From NCBI GenBank assembly GCA_964019695.1, contig OZ026525.1, positions 90,243,779 to 90,307,778 on the forward strand: a stretch of DNA of 64,000 nucleotides. Reading direction: 5' to 3'. Positions within the stretch are counted from its first letter, which is position 1, and the number at the start of each line of letters is the position of its first letter. The position numbers and the translations under genes are program-made. Below are positions 33,091-43,281 of the stretch, one piece after another. The notes under the pieces are model-generated. The model saw only the letters and a program-made list of their open reading frames with translations. It was not told where the DNA came from and searched no databases. This DNA comes from Loripinus fragilis. Lineage: Eukaryota > Mollusca > Bivalvia > Lucinida > Lucinidae.

Positions 33091-34998
33091 TAAATTATCT
33101 CAATTTGAATAATAACAATAGTCAAGTTTAATTCTTTGTAAAAGCTTGATCTCTAAGGACAGTTGAATTTTTTAAGCAGTGATTTGTTTAAACCTCTGCC
33201 CTGAATATGTAACAAGATAATCTGATAAATATTGCAATCGGTTGGGAAGAAAAATGGCAAACATTTTGTAAAAAGAAATTTCATTGAAAGCACTGTATAG
33301 TTCACAAAAATGTATGGACGTCAAAACGTAACTCTAATTTGTGTTACTTGTTGGGTGAGTCTCACTAATTAAAACTTTAAACAATGATTCGATAGCATAT
33401 CGTTCAGACTAGGTCTTTAAACTCAAGTTAGTCTAATCTCAATGCAACAGTAACACATCGAAAATGAAGCGTCTTGGAAAAGTTTAAATCGCCCCCTTGC
33501 CTGTTTCAATAGGACCTTTTGGTGGCATTTTTGACAACACAAATCATGAAATTCAACTGTCCCGTGAATAATTGATCAGTCTTAAATATGAGTTAAATAC
33601 ATTTAACATATCACTCACCAATACCCAGAAAAGGTATATATATCAACAGTGTAAAGTTACTTTTGGTCTTAGGTAAACAATTGTTTATTAAGCATATTTT
33701 CTGGTAAATGTGTTAACAATGAATACGAAAAGAAAAACAATAATAGGATGTTACATAAATGATGAAAGTATTTAATGTTATGATGACACGAAAATGAAAA
33801 TGCATGAACTGTAAAACATATGTGTAAGTTGAAAGCGATACTGATTGGCCGATAGTGGCCCGATTTTACGTGCTTCCTGGGAAGGTGGCAACTGAACTGC
33901 CACCCCTTTGGTGTGAATTTGCACCTACTCTAATACTCAATAAGTATGTGGTGAAGCATTTTCCAGTAACTAATCTTAAACATTTCTATCTGTTAGTGTT
34001 GTTGTTATTTTCTTGGTCAATGCAATCGAATATAACAAAGCTTTTAAAGCAGTCGCAATTTACACCAGGTATCTGGGGCAGTTAAGCTGCTATTAACTTG
34101 TGGAAAGTTAATACTTTTATAGTGCAGGCTAAGATTATTTCAACACGAAAAATATACTTTCTTAATACTATTTGTACAGTAGCAGTCTTATTAGGAAATA
34201 CATGTTTGCATTCTTTTGTAAACAAAAAAATTTCAACTGCAATGGATTAGTCTTAATCATCTGCATTGTAAATATATGTGCAAATTAGCACCTAAAGAAG
34301 TGACAGTTGAGCTGGCACATATTTTGGTGTAATCTTATACTTATTTTCCTACTAAAACAGGGTGATGCCAGAATCTTTACAATGATAAATGTTAACATAG
34401 TCAACCAATTTTTGTTGAATCACTACACTTTAAAAGAAAATAACATTATTTAGAGCAGTTTGTTTTAACTGCAGAATGAATGAAATTGTGTCATTTTCCA
34501 AAATTATCTTAGATTCTTATCATTGAAGCAAGCTAATGTTGCAATTGATTGATTTGTGAAGCTATTTCAGACCATAAAACCCAATCTTATTTCTTTTACT
34601 TCTAAGTTCTGTCCCTTATAAGTTATATGTCTACAGCAAAAACTGTTGCAAAGTTCGCTATTTTGCAGTTCCTCAATTCACATAAATTCCATATGATATA
34701 GATAAAATTACTTTGGGAATGTTGGGCTCATTGGGTCATTTGACAATTTGGGCCATATTGACTAGTGGACGTTTTGCTGTAAGAATTATTGTGACCGGTC
34801 GTTATGCTAATCGTTTCTCAGACTGGCGCACTGATTTTGTATAAAATGACAATTTCATTAGGTCCCAAATGGGTTAAACTGCTTCCAGTTCTAAGGCAGT
34901 GGTTTTGATGTTGATTGACTTTTTATTATTTCTTCCTTTTTTGTTTTGTTTTGTCCTTCCATTTTTGTAAGGTTTTAGTCTACAATTCGTGTTGGCTG

Positions 34999-35045
<47 letters not shown>

Positions 35046-36128
35046 AATTTCAATCTGAAATTAAGGCCTCCAGTCCATTAAAATGATTAGTTCAAATACA
35101 ATTTTAAAGCAATGCCTTAAATAAATATCAACATCGAAGAGCAATCTAATCTTAAGTCTGAGGTTTGTTAGGAGCATGTAATATTTATGACTTTAAATGT
35201 GAGTCGGAAAAAATCAATCTCTGCTTTTAACCTTTTTAACATAGTCACAAAATATATGCCGCCATAGTACCAACTGGAACCGCGTCTGGGGGAAGGGTCC
35301 CGTGTGGACCCAAAAAGTAATTACAAAAATATTACATTATTTATATTATTTTTGCTTATCTGAAATCCCCAAATTCTATAAATACACGAACCAAAATTAA
35401 AAATTGAAATAGTGTAGACACAAATCAGATTGCTCCATACGGACTGATTGTAGAAAAGCTATCGAACTGACAAGACTTACACGCTTAAATGCAGCCGTCC
35501 CCATCAGTACTCTCAGTGCTTTGATTTGAATAGTTAAGCAAAGCCTTATTTATCTCCCCATTGCCCTCGGTTCGAACATCTTAAAACATATTTTTGAATA
35601 ATTTAGATGTATGTCCATTCAAGTCACGAAAATTGTTGCAAAATCACAGTTTAAAGAATCGATTTTTTCACAAATGACTTTTAGGGAGATTTCACGCCTT
35701 AAAAGGACAACTCCTTTGCTCTGGGTATTATTCTCTTCAGCAGAATAGTGGATAAATGGCATGTCAACTTTTGAGGACATGATGCAATTAAAATATCAAG
35801 ATAGACAAGGATACGACAAATCTATATTTACAAATGACAAATCTATATTTACACATGACATCAGTTAAATTTTAGACATAAAGTCACCTGATTGGTTACA
35901 TTTGGTCACATGCTCCCCCATGAACAGTTACCTATTGTTCTTAGGTAGGCCTTACCCAAAAAATCAGGGATGACATGTTCAGAAATCAGGTGATATTTTG
36001 AAAACTCATTTGGTAGAGTCGCCGTCAGCAGAAAATCCATTTTTTTCCATTATACGCAGGTTCCAATCCGATTACTGCCTTCATTTCTTCTTCGTCATTT
36101 TTATTGTATACTTTTTACATGTATTCTT
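33091..36128. other. 3 kb with no gene; (AATC)n at 34998-35047
   Basis: A tetranucleotide tract of about 11 AATC units is the only simple structure. A 76-codon plus frame at 33855-34085 shows no domain. GGAAGGGTCCCGTGTGGACCC at 35290 is a small GC-rich patch. Confidence 0.5.
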
Positions 36129-36141
36129 ACATTATGTTTAG

Positions 36142-36192
36142 GAAAGATTGTTGATGGGACGTAAAGAATCAAATCAAACAAACAAAAATCAA
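36142..36192 (+). mobile_element. SINE-1 tail only, with perfect 13-bp TSD
   Basis: Only the last 51 bases of the SINE-1 family (GATTGTTGATGGGACGTAAAG plus A-rich tail) are present. ACATTATGTTTAG flanks both sides exactly (36129-36141 and 36193-36205). This is an extreme 5' truncation by target-primed reverse transcription, of either the SINE or a LINE sharing the tail. Confidence 0.9.
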
Positions 36193-36205
36193 ACATTATG
36201 TTTAG

Positions 36206-36704
36206 TCAACAATTTTAACATGTATACAAAGTGTCCCTTAAATGAGACATTAGCAAACTCGAAAACACATATGCGAGATGCCAGAGAATGCATCAACTCA
36301 ATAGGATATGTACTTTTTGCTGTCATTAAAGCGATATTCAGCAACCGATATGATTTTGATTTGATTATGAATTATGTTCAAACAATTGTATAAATAAATA
36401 AATAATAAAAAAAAGGTATAGTGACAGGGTTCGAACTCAAAACTTTGCATATGAACCTAAAACGGCTTGTGTGCCGTTTATAAAATATATACCCGTTTCA
36501 TCTTAGCACAAACTATTAATGTATCAAATCAATTTTACAGATAAACTGATTACCTTATGGTAGAATTACCTCTGTTTACGTGGCTATATATTCTTGGATA
36601 TGTGTGTCTGCTCGATTAGAATCACAGTTCACAACTGAAGACAACTATACGTATAGAAATTGTAGTCAAGGAAGTATTGATCATAAACAACGTCATTTGT
36701 TAAA
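36206..36704. other. Spacer with a B-box-like remnant
   Basis: GGGTTCGAACTCAAAAC at 36427 reads, on the minus strand, as a B-box-like GAGTTCGAACCC. No A box at the right spacing is clear. Confidence 0.35.
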
Positions 36705-36975
36705 CCAGAGGAAAGGCGGGACACCGTCTGGCCAGAGCTTCGCGCGCGCGCACGCACGCAGCACGCACCCAACACAGACAGAATATGTAGACCCAGACCA
36801 CCAGTAAGACGTCTAGCTTTACCAGAACAGTATACGTGTACGTGTGGCATTTTGAACACATGTTCGACATGTCCCGTTTTCTAAGTGGCGAACCCATATA
36901 GAATTTCGCTGGTGTACGCATTTCTTCTTAATTATACAAAAAACAAGATTAGTCATGCACACAACTCGTGTTCTT
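36705..36975. mobile_element. (CA)n-bearing dispersed repeat, copy 2
   Basis: GGGACACCGTCTGGCCAGAGC, a (GC/CA)-rich tract at 36740-36780, TAAGACGTCTAGCTTTACC, GTATACGTGTACGTGTGGC, GTTCGACATG and TTAGTCATGC..AACTCGTG follow copy 1 in order. The microsatellite is degraded here. Confidence 0.72.
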
Positions 36976-37017
36976 TATTTATACCGTATATCCAGTAATG
37001 GGCACATAACATCGGAC

Positions 37018-37078
37018 CACTATTGCGCCTCCAGGGAAACGCCATCCGAATGGCGTTTCGCTGGCGGGCCAATAGTGA
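37018..37078. mobile_element. 61-bp palindromic element P1, copy 1
   Basis: The sequence from CACTATTG to CAATAGTG is a near-perfect palindrome with centre AACGCCATCCGAATGGCGTT. The second copy is at 49357-49418. Confidence 0.8.
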
Positions 37079-37306
37079 CCTGAGCATGTAATGTAACATG
37101 CAAACAGCTCTTCTGCTTGATCATCATACGAAATATCAAATGCATAAATCCATTATTGCAGGTTTACGTCCCTTTCAACAATGTTTCCATCGCCTGTTTG
37201 TCCACCTACCTGTACGTAAGATAATCCACTCGCTAAAGCTCGTGGATCATGCACTGTCAGGCGGAAACACATGGTGTAACTATTACTACTCCGATACATA
37301 ACACAT

Positions 37307-37549
37307 TGAGCCGCAGCATGAGATGTCCAACTAATAATGTGGTATGTGCGATCAGCAAAGGCTCAGGCCAGCCTGCACATAAGCGCAGTCTGGTTAGAGC
37401 CTTTGCTTGTCGCTTGAATATTCAATGACTCGTAGGCCACTGGCCAAACATCATTTGCGGTTTCTAAGCCTAAAAGGAGGCTGCACAGGCTCGTCTGAGT
37501 CTACACTTGTCAAAATGTCACACTGTTGGAAATCACGTGACCCGGTTCA
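37307..37549. mobile_element. MITE family M1, copy 1
   Basis: Diverged termini TGAGCCGCAGCATG and its counterpart CACGTGACCCGGTTCA. The interior has AGCAAAGGCTCAGGCCAGCC and GCACAGGCTCGTCTGAGTC in the inverse order of copies 2 and 3, so it sits in the opposite orientation. Confidence 0.78.
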
Positions 37550-38171
37550 AATATCTGCGTAATTTGAAGATGATTCCTCATATCCTGTATCAACATTCGG
37601 GAAAGTCCGCCACAATTCGAGAATCGAATCATAGCTCCGGTTTATGTGAGGAGAATTGTACCAAAAAGCTCCATTTTGTTAGCTGGAACTGGGTTCAGCA
37701 TTATTAAAATCGATTATTCTGGTTATCAGAAAAAATTAATCAGCAGAATAAATAAAGTAATAAATTTTATGTATTTTTTTAATAAAATAGCGATATTTTA
37801 TTGAAAAAACAACAACATGAAAACTTCATTTTATAACCATTTGTTTTGCTGCAATCACACTTGAAACTGTGTCAACATGGTTTCTTTTACGTCAGCATCA
37901 CGTTATATAACGTCAGCGTCACTTTATCACCCGCATTATCAAAGTAGATCCTCGATGTACATCCGTGGTCTGATTCTACGGGATTTCGCGGAATTGGCCG
38001 AGGTAGTTCCGATTGCTGGTATCAAATTACTTTGAAACGATTGCCTAATCTCAGCTATTTTCATACCCTCATACACATGTTTAGAATTACCAAGTTTCAC
38101 TTATATACACGCGTGTCACATTTGCTTGGTCAGGATCATGTTGCGCTGTGTGTGCTTCTAATTCAATCAAA

Positions 38172-38379
38172 TGAGCCGCGACATGTGATTTCCAACAATG
38201 TGGTTTTTTGACAATTGTTGACTCAGACGAGCCTGTGCAGCCTGCTTTTAAGTTTAGAAGCTCCAAATGATGTTCAGTCAGTAGCTTAACAGTCATAGAA
38301 TATGCAAGCTACTAGCAGATGCTCTGAGCCTTTGCTGGTCCAACATTCCACATTTTTGGATATCTCGTGTCTCGGCTCA
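38172..38379. mobile_element. MITE family M1, copy 2
   Basis: It starts TGAGCCGCGACATGTGATTTC and ends TCGTGTCTCGGCTCA. Interior words GACTCAGACGAGCCTGTGCAG and TGTTCAGTCAGTAGCTTA match copy 3. It lies 620 bp from copy 1 in opposite orientation. 37550-38171 and 38380-38698 hold no recognised feature. Confidence 0.85.
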
Positions 38380-38698
38380 TCGGCTCATATCATTCTTATC
38401 AACTGTTATTTCATTCAATCAAATTTTATAGTCAAGTTTGAGTTCATTCATGATTGAATATCTGATGCTGCAGGGTTCATTTTTAATAGTAAAAAAGAAA
38501 GGGAAATAATACCCATTTCACGTTAAGTTTTATGAGCTAAAGGATTTTTAATCGTGAGAAGAAAGAAAAGACTCGATGTTATCTCTGTATAACGATTGCA
38601 TGGACTCCTAGTGTGTATTGTGTTATACAAAAGAATCTTAAAGCGAAGAGGCAATACAACATTAGTTCAATGGCTTAAATATTGATAATATTAGACCT

Positions 38699-39451
38699 AT
38701 GGCTGAAAGTGCATCGATTCTACCAATACTTGACGCCGACGCATATGAAGGTGAAGATGAGGATGATGTCATATGCGGCAAAGGTGAGCATGGTGTCATA
38801 TGCGGCAAAGGTGAGCATGGTGTCATATGCGGCAAAGGTGAACATGATACCATACGCAACAAAGGTGAGCATGATGGATTATGCGGCAAAGATGAGCATG
38901 ATGTCATACACAGCAAAGGTGAGCATGGTTGCATATGCGGCAAAGGTGAGCATGATGTCATATACAGCAAAGGTGAGCATGATGTCATATGCGGCAAAGA
39001 TGAGCATGATGTCATACACAGCAAAGGTGAGCATGGTTGCATATGCGGCAAAGGTGAGCATGATGTCATATACAGCAAAGGTGAGCATGATGTCATATGC
39101 GGCAAAGATGAGCATGATGTCATACACAGCAAAGGTGAGCATGGTTGCATATGCGGCAAAGGTGAGCATGATGTCATATACAGCAAAGGTGAGCATGGTT
39201 GCATATGCGGCAAAGGTGAGCATGATGTCATATACAGCAAAGGTGAGCATGGTTGCATATGCGGCAAAGGTGAGCATGATGTCATATACAGCAAAGTGAA
39301 ACCAAAGAGAAATAGACCGGAAATGGCGGAAGTACATGGTCTTCCTGCAAGGCCATTTCGTCGGGCGAAATCTAAAGGTACGTCGAGGAAGAACTCGTTT
39401 ACTCAACCGGGTAAGATACAAGTGTATATAAAAATCAAGCGAACTACATAA
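38699..39451 (+). CDS. Possible repeat protein, 9-residue Cys/His units (uncertain)
   Basis: A 250-codon frame starts at an ATG with G at +4 but C at -3, a weak Kozak context. Residues 1-23 are non-repetitive and end acidic (YEGEDEDD). Residues 24-199 are about 19.5 copies of a 9-residue unit of the form V-I-C/Y/H-G/S-K-G/D-E-H-D/G. The last 51 residues are basic (VKPKRNRP, PFRRAKSKGTSRK). A GTAAGA near 39410 could be a splice donor after TQPG. Against it: the changes between units fall mainly on codon positions 1 and 2, and three other frames are also open across the repeat. This looks more like an expanding minisatellite than selection on protein. If translated, the regular Cys and His could bind metal; that is speculation. 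No similar protein is known to me. Confidence 0.35.
   Translation: MAESASILPILDADAYEGEDEDDVICGKGEHGVICGKGEHGVICGKGEHDTIRNKGEHDGLCGKDEHDVIHSKGEHGCICGKGEHDVIYSKGEHDVICGKDEHDVIHSKGEHGCICGKGEHDVIYSKGEHDVICGKDEHDVIHSKGEHGCICGKGEHDVIYSKGEHGCICGKGEHDVIYSKGEHGCICGKGEHDVIYSKVKPKRNRPEMAEVHGLPARPFRRAKSKGTSRKNSFTQPGKIQVYIKIKRTT
38768..39295. repeat. 27-bp minisatellite with higher-order structure
   Basis: The unit GTCATATGCGGCAAAGGTGAGCATGAT is repeated about 19.5 times. In the middle, a four-unit (108-bp) block is repeated. Toward the 3' end, two-unit (54-bp) blocks repeat, with almost identical copies. This layering points to recent unequal exchange. Confidence 0.93.
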
Positions 39452-39616
39452 TATAAAATGTGTTAATTTTAATACAGTTTAAAAATCGGGTTTTGCTTTT
39501 GTAATTTAGTCCCAATAATCAAGCAAAATGTATTATGGGATGATACTGCACTTTGTTTTGTCTAGTTTTACTTTTTAGCGTTCTGAATAATAGAGACGCT
39601 TTTAACATTTTTGCAG

Positions 39617-39680
39617 AGCAAACCGGAATCAGGCAGCTCTAATGTAAGAGCTGCCTGGTCAGGGCCTTCTCTGGTTTGCT
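39617..39680. repeat. 64-bp palindrome
   Basis: AGCAAACC..CAGGCAGCTCT at the left faces AGAGCTGCCTG..GGTTTGCT at the right around AATGTA, with an unpaired patch in each arm. Confidence 0.75.
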
Positions 39681-39740
39681 TATGGAAATATACTTTTGAC
39701 ATGATTCTACACTACTGTCCTGTTTAGTTACAAAGAAAGT

Positions 39741-39804
39741 AAGGGTGCAAAGATCAGGAATCGATACAATCAAGTACCACACCTGACCCAGGATACCAAT
39801 GACA
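39741..39804 (-). mobile_element. Very short PLE tail fragment
   Basis: AAGGGTGCAAAGATCAGG..CCTGACCCAGGATACC is the extreme 3' end of the PLE tail in minus orientation, cut after about 64 bases. No clear target duplication. Confidence 0.75.
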
Positions 39805-40074
39805 AATCGCATCTATGCAAATGTCTCATGTAGACACCCTTGTTGATGTATATAGCGATGTTAGAGGTATTGTGTTTGATTTGTGTCTTCATCTATATTC
39901 ACACTTCCTGCATGCGAGCAGCAAAGGTTATTGTGAGTTTGCGTGTATGTGCAGACATGTCTCGCCTTCGCTGCTCACCGATACGATAAGTGCCGTAATC
40001 TCGAGCAGCTTCACCGCACCTGTGTTGTTACATGTATAAGTTAATGGGTAAAGAGCATGATTCGTTTTGTTTGT

Positions 40075-40215
40075 TTGGCTTGAGTCTTTACGACCCAGTT
40101 AAAATTTTTAGCCCATGTCGGAACAGGTCTTCCTGGGCTAAACCAGTACTAAGCAGAGGATAAATGACTTGCTCAAGGAAACAATCCAGTGCCTTGAAAG
40201 GCTCGACTTACAAAG
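40075..40215 (-). mobile_element. Diverged SINE family 1 copy
   Basis: GGAACAGGTCTTCCTGGGCTAAACCAGTACTAAG and CTTGCTCAAGGA match the SINE-1 body on the minus strand. The head ends at a decayed AAAGGCTCGA. The frame at 39815-40039 upstream has no domain. Confidence 0.7.
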
Positions 40216-40339
40216 AGCATGTTGCATTAAAATGCAATTTGTACATTTTACATTCAAGATATGCCACGAAAGGACACTGGAAATAATAGTATTGGCGAAA
40301 GTCAGGACCTTGATGACCAGAACCAATTAGGTGAAGGGG

Positions 40340-42620
40340 CGTATCTCATCAACGACTAAATACTAGCTTTATTAACAGCAAACGGTATGTACTTTCTTAT
40401 GTTTAATCAAAGCACTGATACTACAATTCCTGGACGTTGATTATGATTTACAAGACCCGAACCAATTAGGTGAAGGGGTGTATCTCATCAACGACCATAT
40501 ACTAGCCTTATTAACAGTAAACGGTATGTACTTCCGTATGTTTAATCAAAGCACTGAGAGTACTAATACTGGACATTGATGATGCTTTACAAAGCCAATT
40601 AGGTGAATGGGCGTATCTCACCAACGACCAAATACCAGCCTTATTTACAGCAAACGGTATGTACTTTCATATGTTTAATCAAGGCACTGAGAGTAACCAC
40701 TTGATCGTTGATGAGATACGATCCTTCGCCTAATTGGTTGTGGTCTTGTTAAACACCAACAAGGTCCAAGAAAGTACACCTTATTAACAGCAAATGGTAT
40801 GTACTTTCTCATGTTTTATCAAAGCACTGAGAGTTATAATTCTGAACCTTGAGGGAGAAGGGGTGTATCACATTAGCGACCAAATACTTGCCTTATTAAC
40901 AGCAAACGGTATGCACTTTCTTATGTTTAATCGAAGCACTGAGAGTATTATTACTGGACATTGATGATGCTTTACAAAAGCAAAACCAATTAGCTGAAGG
41001 GGCGTATCTCATCAACGACCAAATGCCAGCTTTATAAACAGCAAACGGTATGTACTTTCTTATGTTTAATCAAAGCACTAAGACTACAAATCCTGGACCT
41101 TGATGTTGATTTACAAGACAAAAACCACTTGGATGAAGGGGCGTATCTCCCCAACGACAAATACGAACCATATTAACAGCAAATGGCATATACTTTCTCA
41201 TCTTTAATCAAAGCACTGAGAGTACTTATCCTGGACTTTGATGATTATTTACAAGACAATAACCGATTGGGTGAAGCGGCGTATCTCATCAACGACCAAA
41301 TACTAGCCTTATTAACAGCATACAGTATGTACTTTCTTATGTTTTATCAAAGCACTGAGAGTACTACTTCTGGATATTGGTGATACTTTACTAGACCAGA
41401 ACCAATTGAATGAAAGGGCCTATCTCATCAATGACTAAATACCTGCCTTATTAACAGGAAACGGTCTGTACTTTCTTATGTTTAAACAAAGCACTGAGAC
41501 TACTAATCCTCGACCTTGATGATGATTTTCAAGACCAAAACTACTTGGGTGAAGGGGCGTATCTCATCAACGACCAAATACTATCTTGATTAACAGCAAA
41601 CGGGATGTACTTTCTTATGTTATGTTCTATCAAAGCACTGAGAGTATTAATACTGGACATTGATGATGATTTACAAAACCAAAACCAATTAGGTGAAGGG
41701 CGTATCTCATCAACGACCAAATACCAGCCGTATTAATAAAAATGGTATGTACTTTCTTATGTTTAATCAAGGTACTGAGAGTACTAATACTGGACCATGA
41801 TGATGATTCACAAGACCAAAACCGCTTGGTTGAAGGCGCGTATCTCATCAACGACCAAATACTAGCCTTATTAACAGCAAACGGTATGCACTTTCTTATC
41901 TTTAATCAAAGCACTGAGAGTAGTAAGCCTTGACCTTGATTTTCAAGACTATATCCACTTGGGTGAAGGGGGCGTATTTAATCAACGACCAAATACTAGC
42001 CTTATTAACATTAATCGGTATGCATTGCCATATGTTTAATCAGAGCACTGAGAGTTCTCATCCTGGGCCTTGATGATGATTTATAAGACCAAAACCAAGT
42101 ACGTTAGGGGGAGTATCTTACCACCGACCACGTTAGGGGGAGTATCTTACCAACGACCAAATACTAGCCTGATTAACAGAAAAATGTATGTACCTTCTTA
42201 TGTCTAATCAAAGCACTGAGAGTACTAATCCTGGGCATTAATGATGATTTACGAGACCAAAACCATTCAGATGAGGGGCGTATCTCATCAACAAACAAAT
42301 ACTAGCCTTATTTACAGTAAACGGTATGTACTTTCTTATGTTCAATCAAAGCATTGCGAGTACTAATTCTGGACATTGATCATGATTTACAAGACCAAAA
42401 CCTATTAAATGAAGAGGCTGTACCTCATTAAAGACCGAATACTTGAATTATTAGCAACAAAGTGTATGTACCTTCTTATGTTTAATCAAAGCACTGAGAT
42501 TATTTATCCTGAACATTGATGATGATTTCAAGACCAGAACCAATTGGATGAAGGGGCGTATTTTATCAACGACCAAATGCAAGCCTTAATAACAGCACAA
42601 TGTATGTTCATTTTTATGGT
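40340..42620. repeat. 139-bp tandem array, about 17 copies
   Basis: GTATGTACTTTCTTATGTTT recurs at 40385, 40524, 40657, 40797, 40909, 41048, 41186, 41325, 41464, 41604, 41745, 41884 and on to 42602, mostly 138-140 bp apart. Each standard unit is a 28-bp segment (GTATGT..ATCAAAG) plus a 111-bp segment that reads ALRVLILD..DLQDQNQLGEGAYLINDQILALLTAN in one frame. At least five copies keep that frame open; others have one-base indels or stops. Two copies differ by exact -6 and -27 deletions. Because 139 is not a multiple of 3, each unit ends the frame unless the 28-bp part is skipped. The open frames at 41183-41383 and 41742-41933 are single units. Confidence 0.9.
40700..40781. repeat. Micro-inversion inside one 139-bp unit
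   Basis: GTTGATGAGATACGATCCTTC..CTAATTGGTTGTGGTCTTG is the reverse complement of the CAAGACCAAAACCAATTAGG..CTCATCAACGACC stretch of normal units, while the neighbouring spacers are in normal orientation. Confidence 0.85.
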
Positions 42621-42743
42621 AAAAAATGTTCCTGGCTATTAAGGGGATATATCTTTCAAAAGCTGTTACTTGCATTAAATTTTTCCTGTATAAACAAATA
42701 TTGCTTTTTTGTCAAGGAGACGGATATTTTTGGCCACAATGTT

Positions 42744-43281
42744 GTATGAACAACTTATACATCTCACATAGATCACTTTACGCCCCAACATACAGCTTTT
42801 GAGCCATCCGCAGCATGCTAATCAGTCTTTTTAGAGTTGCTTTCTGGTTTGATACCGTTAACAATGCTGTGACACGCTGGATGAACTTTAGAGAAAACCA
42901 TTTGCATGAACATGACCTACAATTATTCAACTACAATATTTAGAAGTATTTTGACCCAAATATTATGTATTTCTGGTATTATTTACAATTTTTCAATTTG
43001 ACCTTGAAAAATTCATAAGCAAAAATTGAAAATTTATATTTTTCTACCAGAAATATGTACATTTTTGGCGAAAATACTTCTAAATATTGTAGTCGAATAA
43101 TTGTAGGCCACATTCATGCAAATGGTTTTCTCTAAAGTTCATCCAGGGTGTCATGGCATTGTTAACTGTATCAAACCAGGAAGTAACTCTAAAAAGGCTG
43201 ATAAGCATGCTGTAGATTGCTGAAAAGCTGTTTGTTTGGGCGCAAAGTGATCTATGTGAGATGAATAAGTTGTTCATACAT
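42744..43281. repeat. Long inverted repeat, arms about 260 bp, short loop
   Basis: The left arm (42744 to about 43000) starts GTATGAACAACTTATACATC. The right arm (about 43022-43281) ends GATGAATAAGTTGTTCATAC. Landmarks such as GATGAACTTTAGAGAAAACC occur in the left arm and inverted in the right. By eye arms agree at roughly 85 percent. The centre itself is AT-rich and semi-palindromic. A transcript would fold into a hairpin of over 250 bp. The minus frame 43080-43289 lies in the right arm. No transposase or clear target duplication. Confidence 0.88.

Noticed and set aside
38662..39421. Other long frames over the 27-bp minisatellite (38662-39294 and 38879-39421 minus, 38682-39299 plus)
   Set aside because: Products of the 27-bp period; their ends fall in or just beyond the repeat.
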